From Halichondria panicea (lineage: Eukaryota; Porifera; Demospongiae; Suberitida; Halichondriidae): a stretch of DNA of 64,000 nt. Positions 46,926-58,265 of the stretch are shown piece by piece; position 1 is the first letter of the stretch, and each line of letters begins with the position of its first letter. The translations under genes were made by a program, and so were the position numbers. The notes under the pieces were generated by a model that saw nothing but the letters and a program-made list of their open reading frames with translations, was not told the DNA's origin and did no database searches. Location of the stretch: contig NC_087385.1 of assembly GCF_963675165.1 (NCBI RefSeq), forward strand, positions 2,232,501 to 2,296,500. Reading direction: 5' to 3'.

Positions 46926-47899
46926 CTCATAGCCATGTAATAACTATTACATGCTTATACATGACATGTTGACATGTATATATATAGCCGCATAATTATA
47001 AAATACCACATGACGGTCAGGAGAGCATTATGAGCTCGATCCTGATATGTAATTCAGGGATGTATATACCCACATGCACTTGGTATAGTTGTATACAAAC
47101 AACCACGCACCATATAATTATCAAGAATTGGTCAACAATAGCTCATAATGCTGGATATAATTATAGTTAATGACCATGCATGTACGGGGATTATGAGTGC
47201 GTCATTCTATATGTACGCCCACATCTGAATCTTAGCCCATGTATAATACCTACCTATATATAGCGGCAGTAGCGGGCCCATACATGGTGATGTCAACCCA
47301 CTACACCATACTAATTTACATTGCCTTACTTCTGATCCTAAGGTTGCTATTTATATAGACGGGCACCGGGTATACATGTAGTAATTTTAGCGTTTTATTT
47401 TTTTTGACGGATTTGCAGCAAATTTATTAGCACAATATTTGTCAGAAGAGATTGAATGTAAAGTTTGGTAGTCAGATTATTATAGAGATGAAACAAGGGC
47501 TAGCCTGCTTTTAGCATATTATACTCTCAAAAGTATATTTAGAGTATTAGCGTTTTATTATTTAGCGAGGACATAATTACAAATTCTCTACCCGTTTTTA
47601 TAATAGTCTTGTAAAAATAATAACAGTGTTCCAAGTCCCAGAATAGTCCCTTATAGGGGGAGCGAAAAATAATGGTATAATCCAAAAAGACTGCAATAAT
47701 GAAATTCCCACACTGTACTGCAATCGATAGTCTTTGCTGTATACGTACTACATGGGTTGATGTCAGATCCCCAGTGACTCGTGCAAGGCGCCCACCTAGT
47801 TCTCTTAACAAATAGCATAGACTGATATCTGCATGAAATTGTTATCAAATGAAGTATGTGCAAATATTAAAGTGATGGCACAACGATATTGCACGATGA

Positions 47900-50800
47900 T
47901 CAAATAGCTAGTGCAGTGCCTAAGTCTTCATAATCAGTATACGTAGTTTGCTCTGTTTCAACATACTTCTCAGCACAACGAACCAAGTCTCTAATGCATT
48001 GATCCATTGACGTGGACTGCACAGCTGTGCTGATGAGGAATTGGGAGGCTTTAAACAGATACCCAGGAGCTGATGGGTGGGAGTTTTTCCTCTTCATAGA
48101 TATTGCTTCACTACAGTAGAAAAACATGCTTGAGAACCCATCAGTGACACTAAACTGTAATTATATATGCATGCATGTGTCCACATAACCACCAGTACTT
48201 CCGTTAGGCCTACAAAATGTTTATACTATGATTCGTACTGATCTGTATTTCCAATCTACCTAATACCGTATAGCGTGAAATTTTCGAGGGGCTTAATTTT
48301 CGCGAATTTCGTGGGTTAGAATTCTACACGAAAATAAGTCCACGAAAATTGTTAAATTACTGCTATAACGTGCAAAGATTTAAGGCGTGGCTTCCGGTTA
48401 GCAGTCATTCCGCAAACATTGTGCAACGAAATGGCTTTTAGAGGCCAATCCACGAAATATAAGTGCCTCGAAAATTTCGCGCTATACGGTACATAAAAAA
48501 ATTCTGATGTGCTATTAGTGACTGGAGAGCGTACAGCAATTAATCCCGTATCACATTCGGTTCAGTAATTGCACGTCGTCACTGACAGCGTGCAATTACC
48601 TGTCAAGTAATTGCACACTGTAAAAGACAACGTGTTGTTTTTGAATAACGGCCGTGGCCGAAAATGTTAATAAAAACTGCAGAGAACGTCATCATTCACG
48701 ATTAGAAATCAATAGTATGGTTACTCATGCAATAAGGGATTAATAGCACTCATAACAAGCACTGGCAAGGTTAATAGCACTCGGCTACGCCTCGTGCAAT
48801 TAGTAGCCTTGCCATTGCTTGTTACTCGTGCTATTAATCCCATATTGCACTCTTAGCCATACTATTAATAAGCCATTTTGAACCAATTGTCTTGGGCATG
48901 CATGGCTACTATGTCAATGACGGTGCGTCCTTCGCCCAAATAGCCAACATTTGCCGATAGCTCAAACTACATGTGGAGACTCATTACACAAAGAGAGGCA
49001 AAACATGTTTCAGTTATGAGTTATGAAATGCATCGAGACTCACCAATTGTAATGATAGGCTCGTGTTAGAGCTCTGAATAGCGGATCTTGGAGAGCATTG
49101 ATCTGCTTCTTGTTCAAGATGGTGGTCATTTCTTCAACCAGTGTCTACAGAGTGAAAGTGTACAGCTGTTTCAAATAATATTAACACACAACAAAATAGG
49201 TGTTGCTACCTAGAGACAAAAGTCATATAACAATAAAGGAACAAGTGATCACCTTTGCTATACTACAGTACAAAACTCCATACCAGGTCAACCTGTTTGC
49301 ATTTATGTTAATGAGACCCCAAAGTCTCCAAAGGAATCTGTATTAGTAGTCACTGTTTGGTTTACCTAAGAGTGATCACTAAACAATTTACACCGGGGAG
49401 GGGGGGGGGTACATGTACGAATGCACTTACTGGTAAGTAGTCGGTCAGGTCCTTGCGTGATTTGACCAAGCTGAGCATTTTCTCAAACACTCGGACCCAG
49501 TCTAGCGGCCTGGCAAGTGTTCCATACATGGCCTTAATGTCTGTTAGCAAGTCTAATGCAAGAGTGGTGTTTCCAGTCTTTTGTGCACATTGGAGCAGTG
49601 AATAGAACAGGGCAGGATCCCACAAGTCCCTCAGAACATCTGGAGAGAAGTTATGAGAATGAGAATGATAAACCTGAGATGTGTGTATGGCCATAGCAAT
49701 ACATGTACATCTAATTTCATTGTGAATAAAATCTTATCATTCCAAATGGGTTCATGCCACACTTAGATGTGGTGTTATGGTTGGACTTTAGTACGTTTCA
49801 GACACACCATAAACACTGTATAGTACATTTTGTATGGCTTCACAACAAGCTGCTAAATTCCTATTCAGTAGGGCGCCCTTCCTTACTGAACAATGGAATT
49901 AGCACAAAAACCTGCCAATTCTAACCACCACGTATAACCCGATATGCCTCATGCATTGATATGCCTTATCGTTGAAATTGGACGAACAAAATTGAATCCA
50001 TGTGAACCTGCTAAATGTATTTCTTTGTATCCATTGCAGTACTCCTCTGCTGCTCTCCCCGAGGCCTTTATCTGTGTTGAGCATGGAGAGTTATATCAAA
50101 ATTATTCTTGTTTGGGAGATCAATACAACATGAATACAAAGTGTGTGATGACTATACTATACCTACAGAGGATTTCAGGTTGTAAGTTGAAGTGCAGTCA
50201 ACCATCACTAATTGTGTTATGAAGTAAAACACATTATTAGTTATTGCCCAGCATGATGTGGCCCTCGGGTATTATGTTGCACAAGGGTACCTAACTTGTT
50301 GCCCAATGACGTCAAACTCTTTTGATTGGTTAAATTTTTCTCAATAATAGACATGTGTTTTGAGCGAATTCATTAGTATCGCCGAATTTCATAGTGAATT
50401 CAATTAAGTTTCCTTAGGTGGGAGTGTGGGGCATAAGTCAAAAAGTAGATTTCATCCGCTGCATTTACACACAGTGCAACATGCCCTATGTTCTGGTATA
50501 TTCCAGTGCAATATTATGGTTGCTATGGTAGTGATGCAACATGCTATATACAGAGCACTGGATTGCTTTGATCTTTCCACTCACTGGGCAACTGTATTGA
50601 GTGGGTGCACGTCTCCATACACATGTAAGCATACGCTAAACATGGCAGTTTCACCTTGCCCCAGTGCAATATGCACTGTGATCTCAGAGGTCAAAAGGCA
50701 ACGAGTTTGTATATTTTTATTTGTATGTGAATGAAATAGTTGTGCATGGCCAACTTTTAACTTCTGCAAACCAACCTGGAACTGTGCCCCGAGGGCATTA

Positions 50801-53800
50801 TGTCATCCAGTGCAATATATGGCATGTTGCACTCTGGCTGGGCAATAACTAATACTTATCTCAAGTGGTTTTACTATTTGCCCAAACTTCCAAGTGAGCT
50901 TCAAAGGCAGTATATGCACTAAAAAAAAGCAGAGGAGATTGATTATGATATACTCACCATTTCTTTGTATCCGTTATTTTTTAACAACAGAGTGAGAGGT
51001 TTTGCCATCTCTGGATACACCCACAATGGAGGCTGCCCATCAAACACATGCAACGTGTCTGAAATTAAAACAACCAGTAGAGAAATGGGCACCCTCGTAC
51101 ACAACATGTATATCTGAAACCATAATGTTGTTTGTGTATGCATCAAGGAGTAACTGTGTGCATGCATGGTTACCTGTCAGTAGTTGGCTGCAGAGTGCTA
51201 GTCTCCACTGGTGAGGTGGCTTAGTCCCCAGGGTCTGAACTAGCATCCTCGTCACAGAACTGAATGCCTATAGCCAGAACACAAGTCATACATACATTCA
51301 AGCATACTATTGAGCAGAGATTTAATTATCTCTATCCATTGCAGACCATCTGGACACTTTAAACTAGTGAGGGAAAATTACAATACCATTTGTAAAGCCT
51401 ACCATACACACACTTCTGGATTCCCACCCCTTAACAATGAACAGCATCTGTGCTATTTACGTGACCTCTGGCTGCATACATATATTGCAAATTACCAGCC
51501 TTGAAGTCTATGTTTGTATATAATTATATTATGTACCATTCTTGTAGGTGGGATTCTGTATCGCCTGGTCATGCAAGTGTAGAGTCCAATGCAGCGTTGT
51601 AGTTGATTAGCTTCCACACAGCCTAGGATCAGCCGCTCAAATGTTATCCTTGAGGGTAATCCATCCGGGTCTTCTGAGATCAGTCGACTGAGTGAGGGCC
51701 GGGGGACGCCCTCTGTGTCCATGTAGGCCTCAACCACAACTCTGTATGGTGAAAACACATACATTGTAAATGTACATAATTTTTCCTATAAATGCACTAG
51801 TTATAATACTGTACACCATAATCTGTACTCTCTCTTTATAAGTGAGTGGCACATATACAACTGTACATGTACATCCAACATATATAACACATAGCCGCCA
51901 ATAATATTCGGTCATTAAAATCTGTAAAAGCCAGTGCTCTTTTACAGTTCGTACGTTTTGTCAACCGACATTCTTAATCCGTACATCAGAACACACAACC
52001 ACCACAACCACCTGAGAGCAAGTGCATGACTACAATCACATACACTATGCACAACCACCTGAGAGCAAGTGCATGACTACAATCACATACACTATGCACA
52101 ACCACCACCACAACAAAAGTCTGACTGAAACCAACCTGAAAACATGGCTACAACCATTATAACTAAGCAATAATCATCATGTGCTCACTCTTTGTCCAGC
52201 TTTGGTTGGATGCCAGTCCTCTTGAAGTGTCTGTACAAACTGTCCACTTGAGTTGAGTTAGTTGATGCTTGGAAAGCACTCGAGTAAGCGGTCGAGCGAA
52301 CCTCCTCTTTTCCCCAGTCTTGGATCATGTAATCCACCATCTCCATGACAACATGCGTCTTAGTGCCTTGCTCGCTCCCAGAATTTATGAGACTGAGGCA
52401 AAGCTTGAGGAGTTCACTGTATGCTTCTCTGTGTGTGTGGGGGGGGGCAGATGTGCTTATGTGGGTGTAAATATCTGAATTAAATAATAGTTAGACATTG
52501 TTTTAGGGTGTCCAAAGGCACTGATTTAGTTCCTGAGCGTAGCGAGGGTACTACAAGTGGCTGAGGGATTCTAAATCACATGGACACCGACAAAACAGTG
52601 TCTAACTCATAGTACACTACTAGTGCGCATTTTCAAACCTTGCCCTTGAGGCTTCTTATCAACTAGTGTCTAAGGGTGGAATAAAGCCAAAAAATATATG
52701 GGGACTAGAAAAAGTAATAATTCCATCCTACTACCCTAAAGCCAAAAAATATATGGGGACTAGAAAAAGTAATAACTCCACCCTACTACCGTATATCTTC
52801 TAATTTATCGGACACTCTAATTACCCCGGACACTCTTTTGGGCAATTTTCATTGTTCTAATACAACGGACAATCCAGTGCTTTAATATTACATTTGTTCT
52901 AAATATCCGGACAATACCCTTGAAAAGTTGATCATAGACGGCAAGTAAGACTTAGAGTGCTGCAGTTAGATAGCTTTGAGAGCTAGTTTTAGATAGCTAT
53001 TGCAACTATTCAGTTGTACCTTGTTCTATTAAACTTAGCTAGCTCGCATGCAGCTGCTTGCTTGTTCTAATTATTCCGGACACTTTGCATGCTCTATAAA
53101 AATCTGTTCCAATTATACCCGGACAATTTCCAAAATAATTATTTTTTGCTGTCCGATAAATTAGAAGATATACGGTACCCTACTACCCCCTGAACTGGAT
53201 TTTGGTCTTAAAATGTAATGTAGTTACTTGATTAAACACCCATGGTAAAGCTCTATCTTTGTTAATAAAACGCCCATCTTGCCCATGTATGGGGCGTGGA
53301 GCTGAAGTAGCACGTGGAACAAGTTGCAAGCATGGCGGCATAGAATTGTTTATGATGGCAGAGAGATACTGACACAGAGGGAGAAACACCACTCCTACGT
53401 CTTAAGATTTAAGCTGAGAGCTGTGTCACCAGCCAGGAATAGTATAATAACTTCTGCTGTGCAAGAGTTTAAAGTAGACATAATTAAGCACCCATCTCGT
53501 TTGAACGCCCCTCTACAGATGTTGCTAGGAGATAAACGCCCGGGCGTTTAATCAAGTACGTACGGTATTTAAATAAGTTAATGAACATTATAGGTACTAT
53601 TTACTAAGATAGTAGCTTTAAAGCAGGCTATCAAAAGTACAAGTACATTTTACCCTGAGGCCTGAGGCTATAATAATATACAGTGGTTTCTAAGGGTTTG
53701 TGGCCTAGCCAGGTGTGCTGCTAAAATTGATAACTTACCACCACATACATTTTTACATATAAACAAAGTCTATTTGTGTTGAGTTCACTGGTTAATTATG

Positions 53801-56194
53801 GCTTCATTTATACTTTATGGGACTTCTCTACAGATAAAAGCTAAAGTGAAGCTTATCAATTCTACAGCATAGAGATAGAAGCGCCTCAAGGAATCCAATG
53901 GTATCATACTGAAACAGTGAAGTATCTAAATGAAGCCAAATAACTTTTGAGTGAACTCAACACAAATAGTTACATGTGATGGTGTTAATTCAATTTTGCT
54001 AAAAATGAATTGCGTCATCTCTACACCTGGCTAGGCCACATTAGAAACCATTCAGCAGGCATTCATACAGTGTCAGAGGAGATCCGACAGGCACAGTGCA
54101 GCTCAAGCAATTAGCCTCAGCAAAACTTATGACGTGGGCGGGCGTGGAGGGATAATTATTGCTCAATCAAAGGCTAATTGCTTGAGCTGCACCGCACCTG
54201 TCGTACCTCCTCTGATACAGTGTACATGCAGCCTCAGGCCTCAGGGTAATTTTGATAGGTTTTAAAAGCTACTATCTCAGGACCTATAATTTTTATTAAA
54301 TACTGTATTTACTTGATTAAACGCCTGGGCGTTTATCTCCTAGCAACATCTGTAGAGGAGGCGTTTAAACAGAAACTTGAAATCTGGCTTCTCCTACTGT
54401 ATTTTGATACCCGCGCGATATTTGGCTTTATTCTCCCCTTAAAGTGCCACTACAAGAAAACACTACGGCTGCGAGACTATGTACGAAAATGTATAGTTTT
54501 AATTATGATCTATAATGAGGAAGTGCTGTAAATACATAATTATGTGCCTATAGTAATTGCTTTCGATTGTATGCCACGAATTTTTTTACAGCTCAGGTTA
54601 AACTAAACATTGCTTATGTCTAGAGGTACACGTTCAACCGATATGCAGAGGTGTAAGCTTATGTAGCGGGTTATTTTCGTATTTTTCATAATTATTGTGC
54701 AGCATCATCAGAAAAAAAAACTACGAAATTATACAGTCACCCCAATCTAAGCTGTGCGAATATTTAGAATACACATTAGTATGCGATAACTTGTACCGAC
54801 GAAAATTACCCACTACACGGTATTTGAAACAGGCCACAATTTATTTAGCGTATACCCAAAACGAAAGTGTAGCGGAATGGATAGAATGGATATAGGTGGT
54901 AGGTGCAGCATACTGTGTGTACACATTGTGTGTGGTGCTGTTTGCCATTCATTGGTGCAGTCTGCCGCCCTTCCTAGGGGAGACAACCGTCTGAGCACTT
55001 TAGTCTGAAGGACATTGCACAATGGAATGTTAATGTTTAATTATTACGTCAGTGACATAAACCAAAAGTAAACCTGATTGTTCAATGCATGCAAAGGTCA
55101 ATGGTGAACACTTGCTATAAATTTTTGTTTGGCTGGCTCCAAGAATGATGTTAACTAAAGCACTGAAGTGCTAACCCTCAGCTGTTGACATGATCTACAA
55201 GTGTATAAAATGTAGCAACCAATTATACAATAAATGTTGGCTATAAAGCAGCAAGTAACAGGAGCTTTCTACTTTAGTGACCCTGTTCCATTGTTCCTGG
55301 TACGGGATCACTTCAGCTGTAAATACGTAACTCAAATAAAGGCCGGGTGTATAGCTAGCTAGCTCAAACGTGTAAGTTCAAGCCAACTGACCCGTGGCCA
55401 CCCACGGGCGCCTGGGGCAACAAGAAAAATGTTGCACAGGCCTACTCGACTTACTATAGCTCCTTGACTGACTAACAGTAGCCATAGTTAGGCTGACTAG
55501 CGCTAGCTATAAAATAATGTGTCCCACTGCATACGCCTTGTTGTGATTCTTTATTTCCTTCAGTCAATCTTTGCTCTGATTGGTCAAGTTAGAATTCCGA
55601 CCTAGCCAAAAAGTTCAGACTAAAGTGCTCAGACGGTCTCTCCCCTAGGAAGGGCGGCTAATTTATGAGACTACCATTGGTGCTCTGAACACAGCTTACT
55701 TGGACAGCTTATCCCCACTCTGTTTGCTCATACTGGCTAACTCAATAAGGTCCACCACAGTCAGCCTGGACTTGTGTAATGCCGTCACCCGACCTCCTAC
55801 CATCCTATCATCTTTAGGAGTCACCCTTCTTTCCCGACTGAGTGGTCCTGGTCTTGGTAGAGCACTACACAGGCTGACAGACATCAGTGAGGCTAGCGTC
55901 TTCAGCGTGTTGTCGGGTGGAGTGGTCTCCCAGTGGAAACTAGTAACGAACTTGATAACATCACTCAGCTCAGCAATACCAGAAGCAGGTAGAACTCTCT
56001 ACATTAAATAATAAAATAATATTATAATTTTAGATCTGAGAGATGTTAGATCTATTACATGTAGTTACAAAACTTACTGCTTGTTTTAATGGAGACTCGG
56101 GTAACTGGCCATGCTTCTTCTGAGCAATCTTGAGAGCTCTACTAACCAGAAAAGACCTTGAAGACTGCTTCAGAGCTCCAAGTCTGTGAGTCAT
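47900..56194 (-). CDS. Probable mitochondrial pentatricopeptide-repeat (PPR) protein
   Basis: Exons (5' to 3' on minus): 56194-56078, 55998-55700, 52374-52189, 51741-51537, 51267-51174, 51058-50958, 49673-49431, 49144-49044, 48110-47900 (TGA); 1,557 nt, about 518 aa, frame-consistent. The N-terminus MTHRLGALKQSSRSFLVSRA has Arg/Lys/Ser and no acidic residues, like a mitochondrial targeting peptide. Helical repeats resemble PPRs: TFERLILGCVEANQLQRCIG...YTCMTRRYRIPPT, STAYSSAFQASTNSTQVDSL...FKRTGIQPK, ALFYSLLQCAQKTGNTTLAL. I cannot assign it to a named PTCD protein. Exon 3 has two readings: an acceptor at 52375 keeps frame, while the stronger CACACACAG acceptor (start 52429) would need a 1-nt shift near 52380. 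Introns hold several transposon-like elements. It is head to head with NDUFAF6. Confidence 0.66.
48264..48491. mobile_element. TACCGTATAGCG-family element in the last PPR-gene intron
   Basis: 228 bp, TACCGTATAGCGTGAAATTT to AAATTTCGCGCTATACGGTA. It is one of the best-preserved copies, with GGCGTGGCTTCCGGTTAGCA inside. Confidence 0.82.
48729..48862. repeat. Inverted repeat with TAATAGCACTC arms
   Basis: CAATAAGGGATTAATAGCAC at 48730 and GTGCTATTAATCCCATATTG at about 48828 are near-inverses around a second internal pair (GCAAGGTTAATAGCACTCGG / GCACGAG...TAGCCTTGC). Probably a small foldback element of the same class as 46236. Confidence 0.65.
50231..50853. mobile_element. ~620-bp element with TTAGTTATTGCCCAGC termini in PPR-gene intron 6
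   Basis: Left end TATTAGTTATTGCCCAGC and right end GCTGGGCAATAACTAATA are inverse. Subterminal CCCTCGGGTATTATGTTGCA and GTGCCCCGAGGGCATTATGT also pair, and GTGCAATATATGGCATGTTG occurs near the right end. No transposase frame visible. Confidence 0.75.
52488..52610. mobile_element. 123-bp inverted-repeat element beside PPR-gene exon 3
   Basis: TAGTTAGACATTGTTTTAGG..GTGTCC at the left and GGACACCGACAAAACAGTGT..CTAACT at the right form imperfect 26-bp inverted termini around GAGCGTAGCGAGGG. Confidence 0.7.
52676..52796. repeat. Two-copy ~60-bp tandem repeat
   Basis: AAAATATATGGGGACTAGAA, AAAGTAATAA and CCTACTACC repeat twice back to back. The second copy is entered by the element at 52797. Confidence 0.8.
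52797..53177. mobile_element. 381-bp element with 28-bp inverted termini and CCCTAC flanks
   Basis: TACCGTATATCTTCTAATTT continuing ATCGGACA at the left is mirrored exactly at the right. CCCTAC flanks both ends (52791-52796 and 53178-53183). The interior repeats CCGGACACT/CCGGACAAT several times (52828-53135), like a subterminal motif array. Non-coding. Confidence 0.82.
53500..54370. repeat. ~870-bp imperfect inverted repeat in PPR-gene intron 2
   Basis: Pairs in mirrored order: CTCTACAGATGTTGCTAGGA with TCCTAGCAACATCTGTAGAG; AGATAGTAGCTTTAAAGC with TTTTAAAAGCTACTATCT; TACCCTGAGGCCTGAGGCT with AGCCTCAGGCCTCAGGGTA; TGTGGCCTAGCCAGGTGT with ACACCTGGCTAGGCCACA; and GTGTTGAGTTCAC with GTGAACTCAACAC. 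The arms are diverged and the right arm contains a later insertion at 54074. Confidence 0.8.
54074..54214. mobile_element. 141-bp MITE with 44-bp inverted termini and 9-bp target duplication
   Basis: CAGAGGAGATCCGACAGGCA to TGCCTG.. inverse: the left terminus continues CAGTGCAGCTCAAGCAATTA and is mirrored by TAATTGCTTGAGCTGCACCG...GTACCTCCTCTG. ATACAGTGT is duplicated exactly at 54065-54073 and 54215-54223. A 9-bp duplication with long termini resembles Mutator-type MITEs. It is inserted in one arm of the larger inverted repeat, so it is younger. Confidence 0.85.
54660..54832. mobile_element. TACCGTATAGCG-family element, degraded, in PPR-gene intron 2
   Basis: TATGTAGCGGGTTATTTTCG at the left and CGAAAATTACCCACTACACGGTA at the right (last 20: AAATTACCCACTACACGGTA). 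Confidence 0.65.
54964..55658. mobile_element. 695-bp element with ~44-bp inverted termini in PPR-gene intron 2
   Basis: GCCGCCCTTCCTAGGGGAGA then CCGTCTGAGCACTTTAGTCT at the left; the inverse AGACTAAAGTGCTCAGACGG then TCTCCCCTAGGAAGGGCGGC at the right. Arms differ by about two positions. No coding frame inside; a small CCCGTGGCC/CCACGGG hairpin lies near 55391. Confidence 0.82.
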
Positions 56195-56285
56195 GCTGAG
56201 CACACTGTATGTAGGTAAAGATCATTGATAAGCAGCCATAAGCTCAAGGCCTACAAAGAATGCAACTTACAAGGCGATCTTTACC
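56195..56285. promoter_or_regulatory. 91-bp divergent promoter between the PPR gene and NDUFAF6
   Basis: Start codons of two genes whose products both look mitochondrial are 91 bp apart on opposite strands. No TATA box or recognised factor site was identified. The PPR gene may have a leader exon further upstream, since CTACATACAG precedes its ATG. Confidence 0.5.
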
Positions 56286-58265
56286 ATGAAGTTAGTTAAT
56301 GGTGTACAGTGTTACAGCAGGTTTCCACAGTTTGTTTGCTTTTTAAGGCAATGGAACACTAGAACTTCTTCTACATCTTCAAATAACAGTTACTGCATCC
56401 AAAGTGTGAGGTAAGTTGCTCATGGCTAGTGGATAATTTTGTGTATTATATTTATGGTATTTAATCGTGAAATTATCCAGAAAACACGACTATGACCACT
56501 ATCTGTGCTGCTTGCTTCTACCAAAGTCATCCCAAGCTTCGGCATTTTCCATCCGTGCTTTCAATATTGAAATTGCACAGGTAATTGTTTTTGATTGATC
56601 TACTTTAACTTATTTTGTGTCTAGATTCAAAACCAAGTGTCTGAGCAGTCTATTGGGAAGATGCGACTGCAGTTTTGGAAGGATGCACTCAATAACATTT
56701 ACAAGGTAAGTATATGCCTACACTTCCTTGTATTAAATGCTAACTGATTACAGGGTGCTCCCCCTCTCCATCCTGTAGCTCTTGCCCTAGCAGAGGTGAG
56801 TGAGTAGTTAACTCTAATGTATTGTTATGAACTCAAGTTTTTCAGGCTGTGGGCAAACACAAATTGACAAAGAAATGGTTAACGAGAGTAGTTGAAGCTC
56901 GGGTGAGTCGTTTCAATATTAATACGATCGATTCAGTTGGCTTGTGTCTCCCTGTACTAAATAGACAGCACTGTGCCTATTATGGTCACCCTATAAGCAG
57001 CCCACTTTTTAAATAGCCCCTAAAGTCCCTAGCATGTATTTCAACCGTTTGCCAGCTACCTCTTTTATGGATATCGCTGTGATTTATCCCTTCACAGTAT
57101 ATTTATTCACACACCCCCATGTACAATAATGTATAGGACTCCACTCAGACTAGGTTGTTTCGATCTACTGAAGAACTTGAAACGTATGCTGAGCACACAT
57201 TCTCATCTCTGCTGTACCTAACTCTGGAAACTCTCGGTAAGTGACTCTTACAAACTTAAAAATAATTATTATTACAAACTTAATTATAGTGCGTACCGGA
57301 TAGGCTCACACTAATAGTATAAAAACTGATACTGATGGAAAATGTCATGTGGACTCTCTGTTTGCTATAGGAGTCTGGGACAAAGTCTTGTTAATTCCCC
57401 ATTGTGCAAAACATTAGTCTAAAGCACCCATGCATTTCATTCTTAACTCAAGGAATTTCTGATTGCCGTATTGACTCTATTGTACTGCACCGCAGGAGTG
57501 AGGGATGTGAATTCAGACCACGCTGCCAGTCATGTGGGAAAGGCAGAAGGAATTGTCACCCTCCTGAGAGCCAGCAACTTTTACAGGGCCAGCAGGCACG
57601 TCCCCATCCCAATGGATATAATGATTAGAGTGAGGGAGTAATCATTCCAACACCAGTACCACAGTATTGACACTCAGTGTCGTTAGACATAGATTATAGC
57701 AAGGTAGATTGTATATTAGAAGATAGTTGTTTTGGTAGAGAGAGCAGTTTCAAGTAAGTTTTGGTTTAACATTTCATACTAATAAATGCTTGTAGAAAAG
57801 TTTTGCTTGTAAATGTTGAAATGATTATATTCTGCGGTCTCCAGCATGGTGCCAGTCAAGAGGACTTCATCCGGGGTCAACTCTCTCAGCCTCTGCAGGA
57901 CAGTGTTTATGATTTTGCCAGCTTGGCCCACACACACCTAAACAAGGTATATACACTAATACAGGCGAGTGCTGCCAGGTGTCATTGTGCTCACTCTTGC
58001 TAAAACAGGCTCATTCACTACGAAACTCAATTCCATCTGATGGCTGGCGAGCTCTTTTACCAGCTGTAAGTATTAAACTCATTGTGTTGTTGTGTTGTAA
58101 ACAGTGTGTGGGTAAATATGATGCTATCTTATGTAGGTTGTGTGTGAGTCGTTACTTAAAAGAATTCAGCAAGCTGATTTCGATCCGTTTTCCCCTCAAT
58201 TGATGACAAGACCTCCACTTCTTCCATTGCAGTTGCTCTGGAAAAGACTTAGTAGAACATTTTAG
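56286..58265 (+). CDS. NDUFAF6: NADH dehydrogenase (complex I) assembly factor 6, complete
   Basis: NDUFAF6 is a mitochondrial member of the squalene/phytoene synthase fold that assists early complex I assembly. Exons: 56286-56410, 56481-56580, 56625-56705, 56754-56795, 56846-56902, 57137-57236, 57496-57629, 57845-57946, 58009-58065, 58137-58265 (TAG); 927 nt, 308 aa (human about 333). The N-terminus MKLVNGVQCYSRFPQFVCFL is a basic, acid-free mitochondrial presequence. Family landmarks: YDHYLCCLLLPKSSQASAFS, IRAFNIEIAQ, VSEQSIGKMRLQFWKDAL, LTKKWLTRVVEAR, LETYAEHTFSSLLYLTLETLG, DHAASHVGKAEGIVTLLRA, VPIPMDIMI, HGASQEDFIRG, VYDFASLAHTHLNKA. As in the metazoan protein, the Asp-rich motifs of active squalene synthases are not conserved, so it is probably non-catalytic. 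Confidence 0.95.

Noticed and set aside
47539..47811. 90-codon minus-strand frame beyond the PPR-gene stop
   Set aside because: The PPR frame ends cleanly at 47900 with no acceptor linking it, and the frame shows no protein-like pattern.
53324..53551. 75-codon frame MQAWRHRIVYDGRE...
   Set aside because: Overlaps the edge of the foldback repeat at 53500 and has no supporting exon structure.
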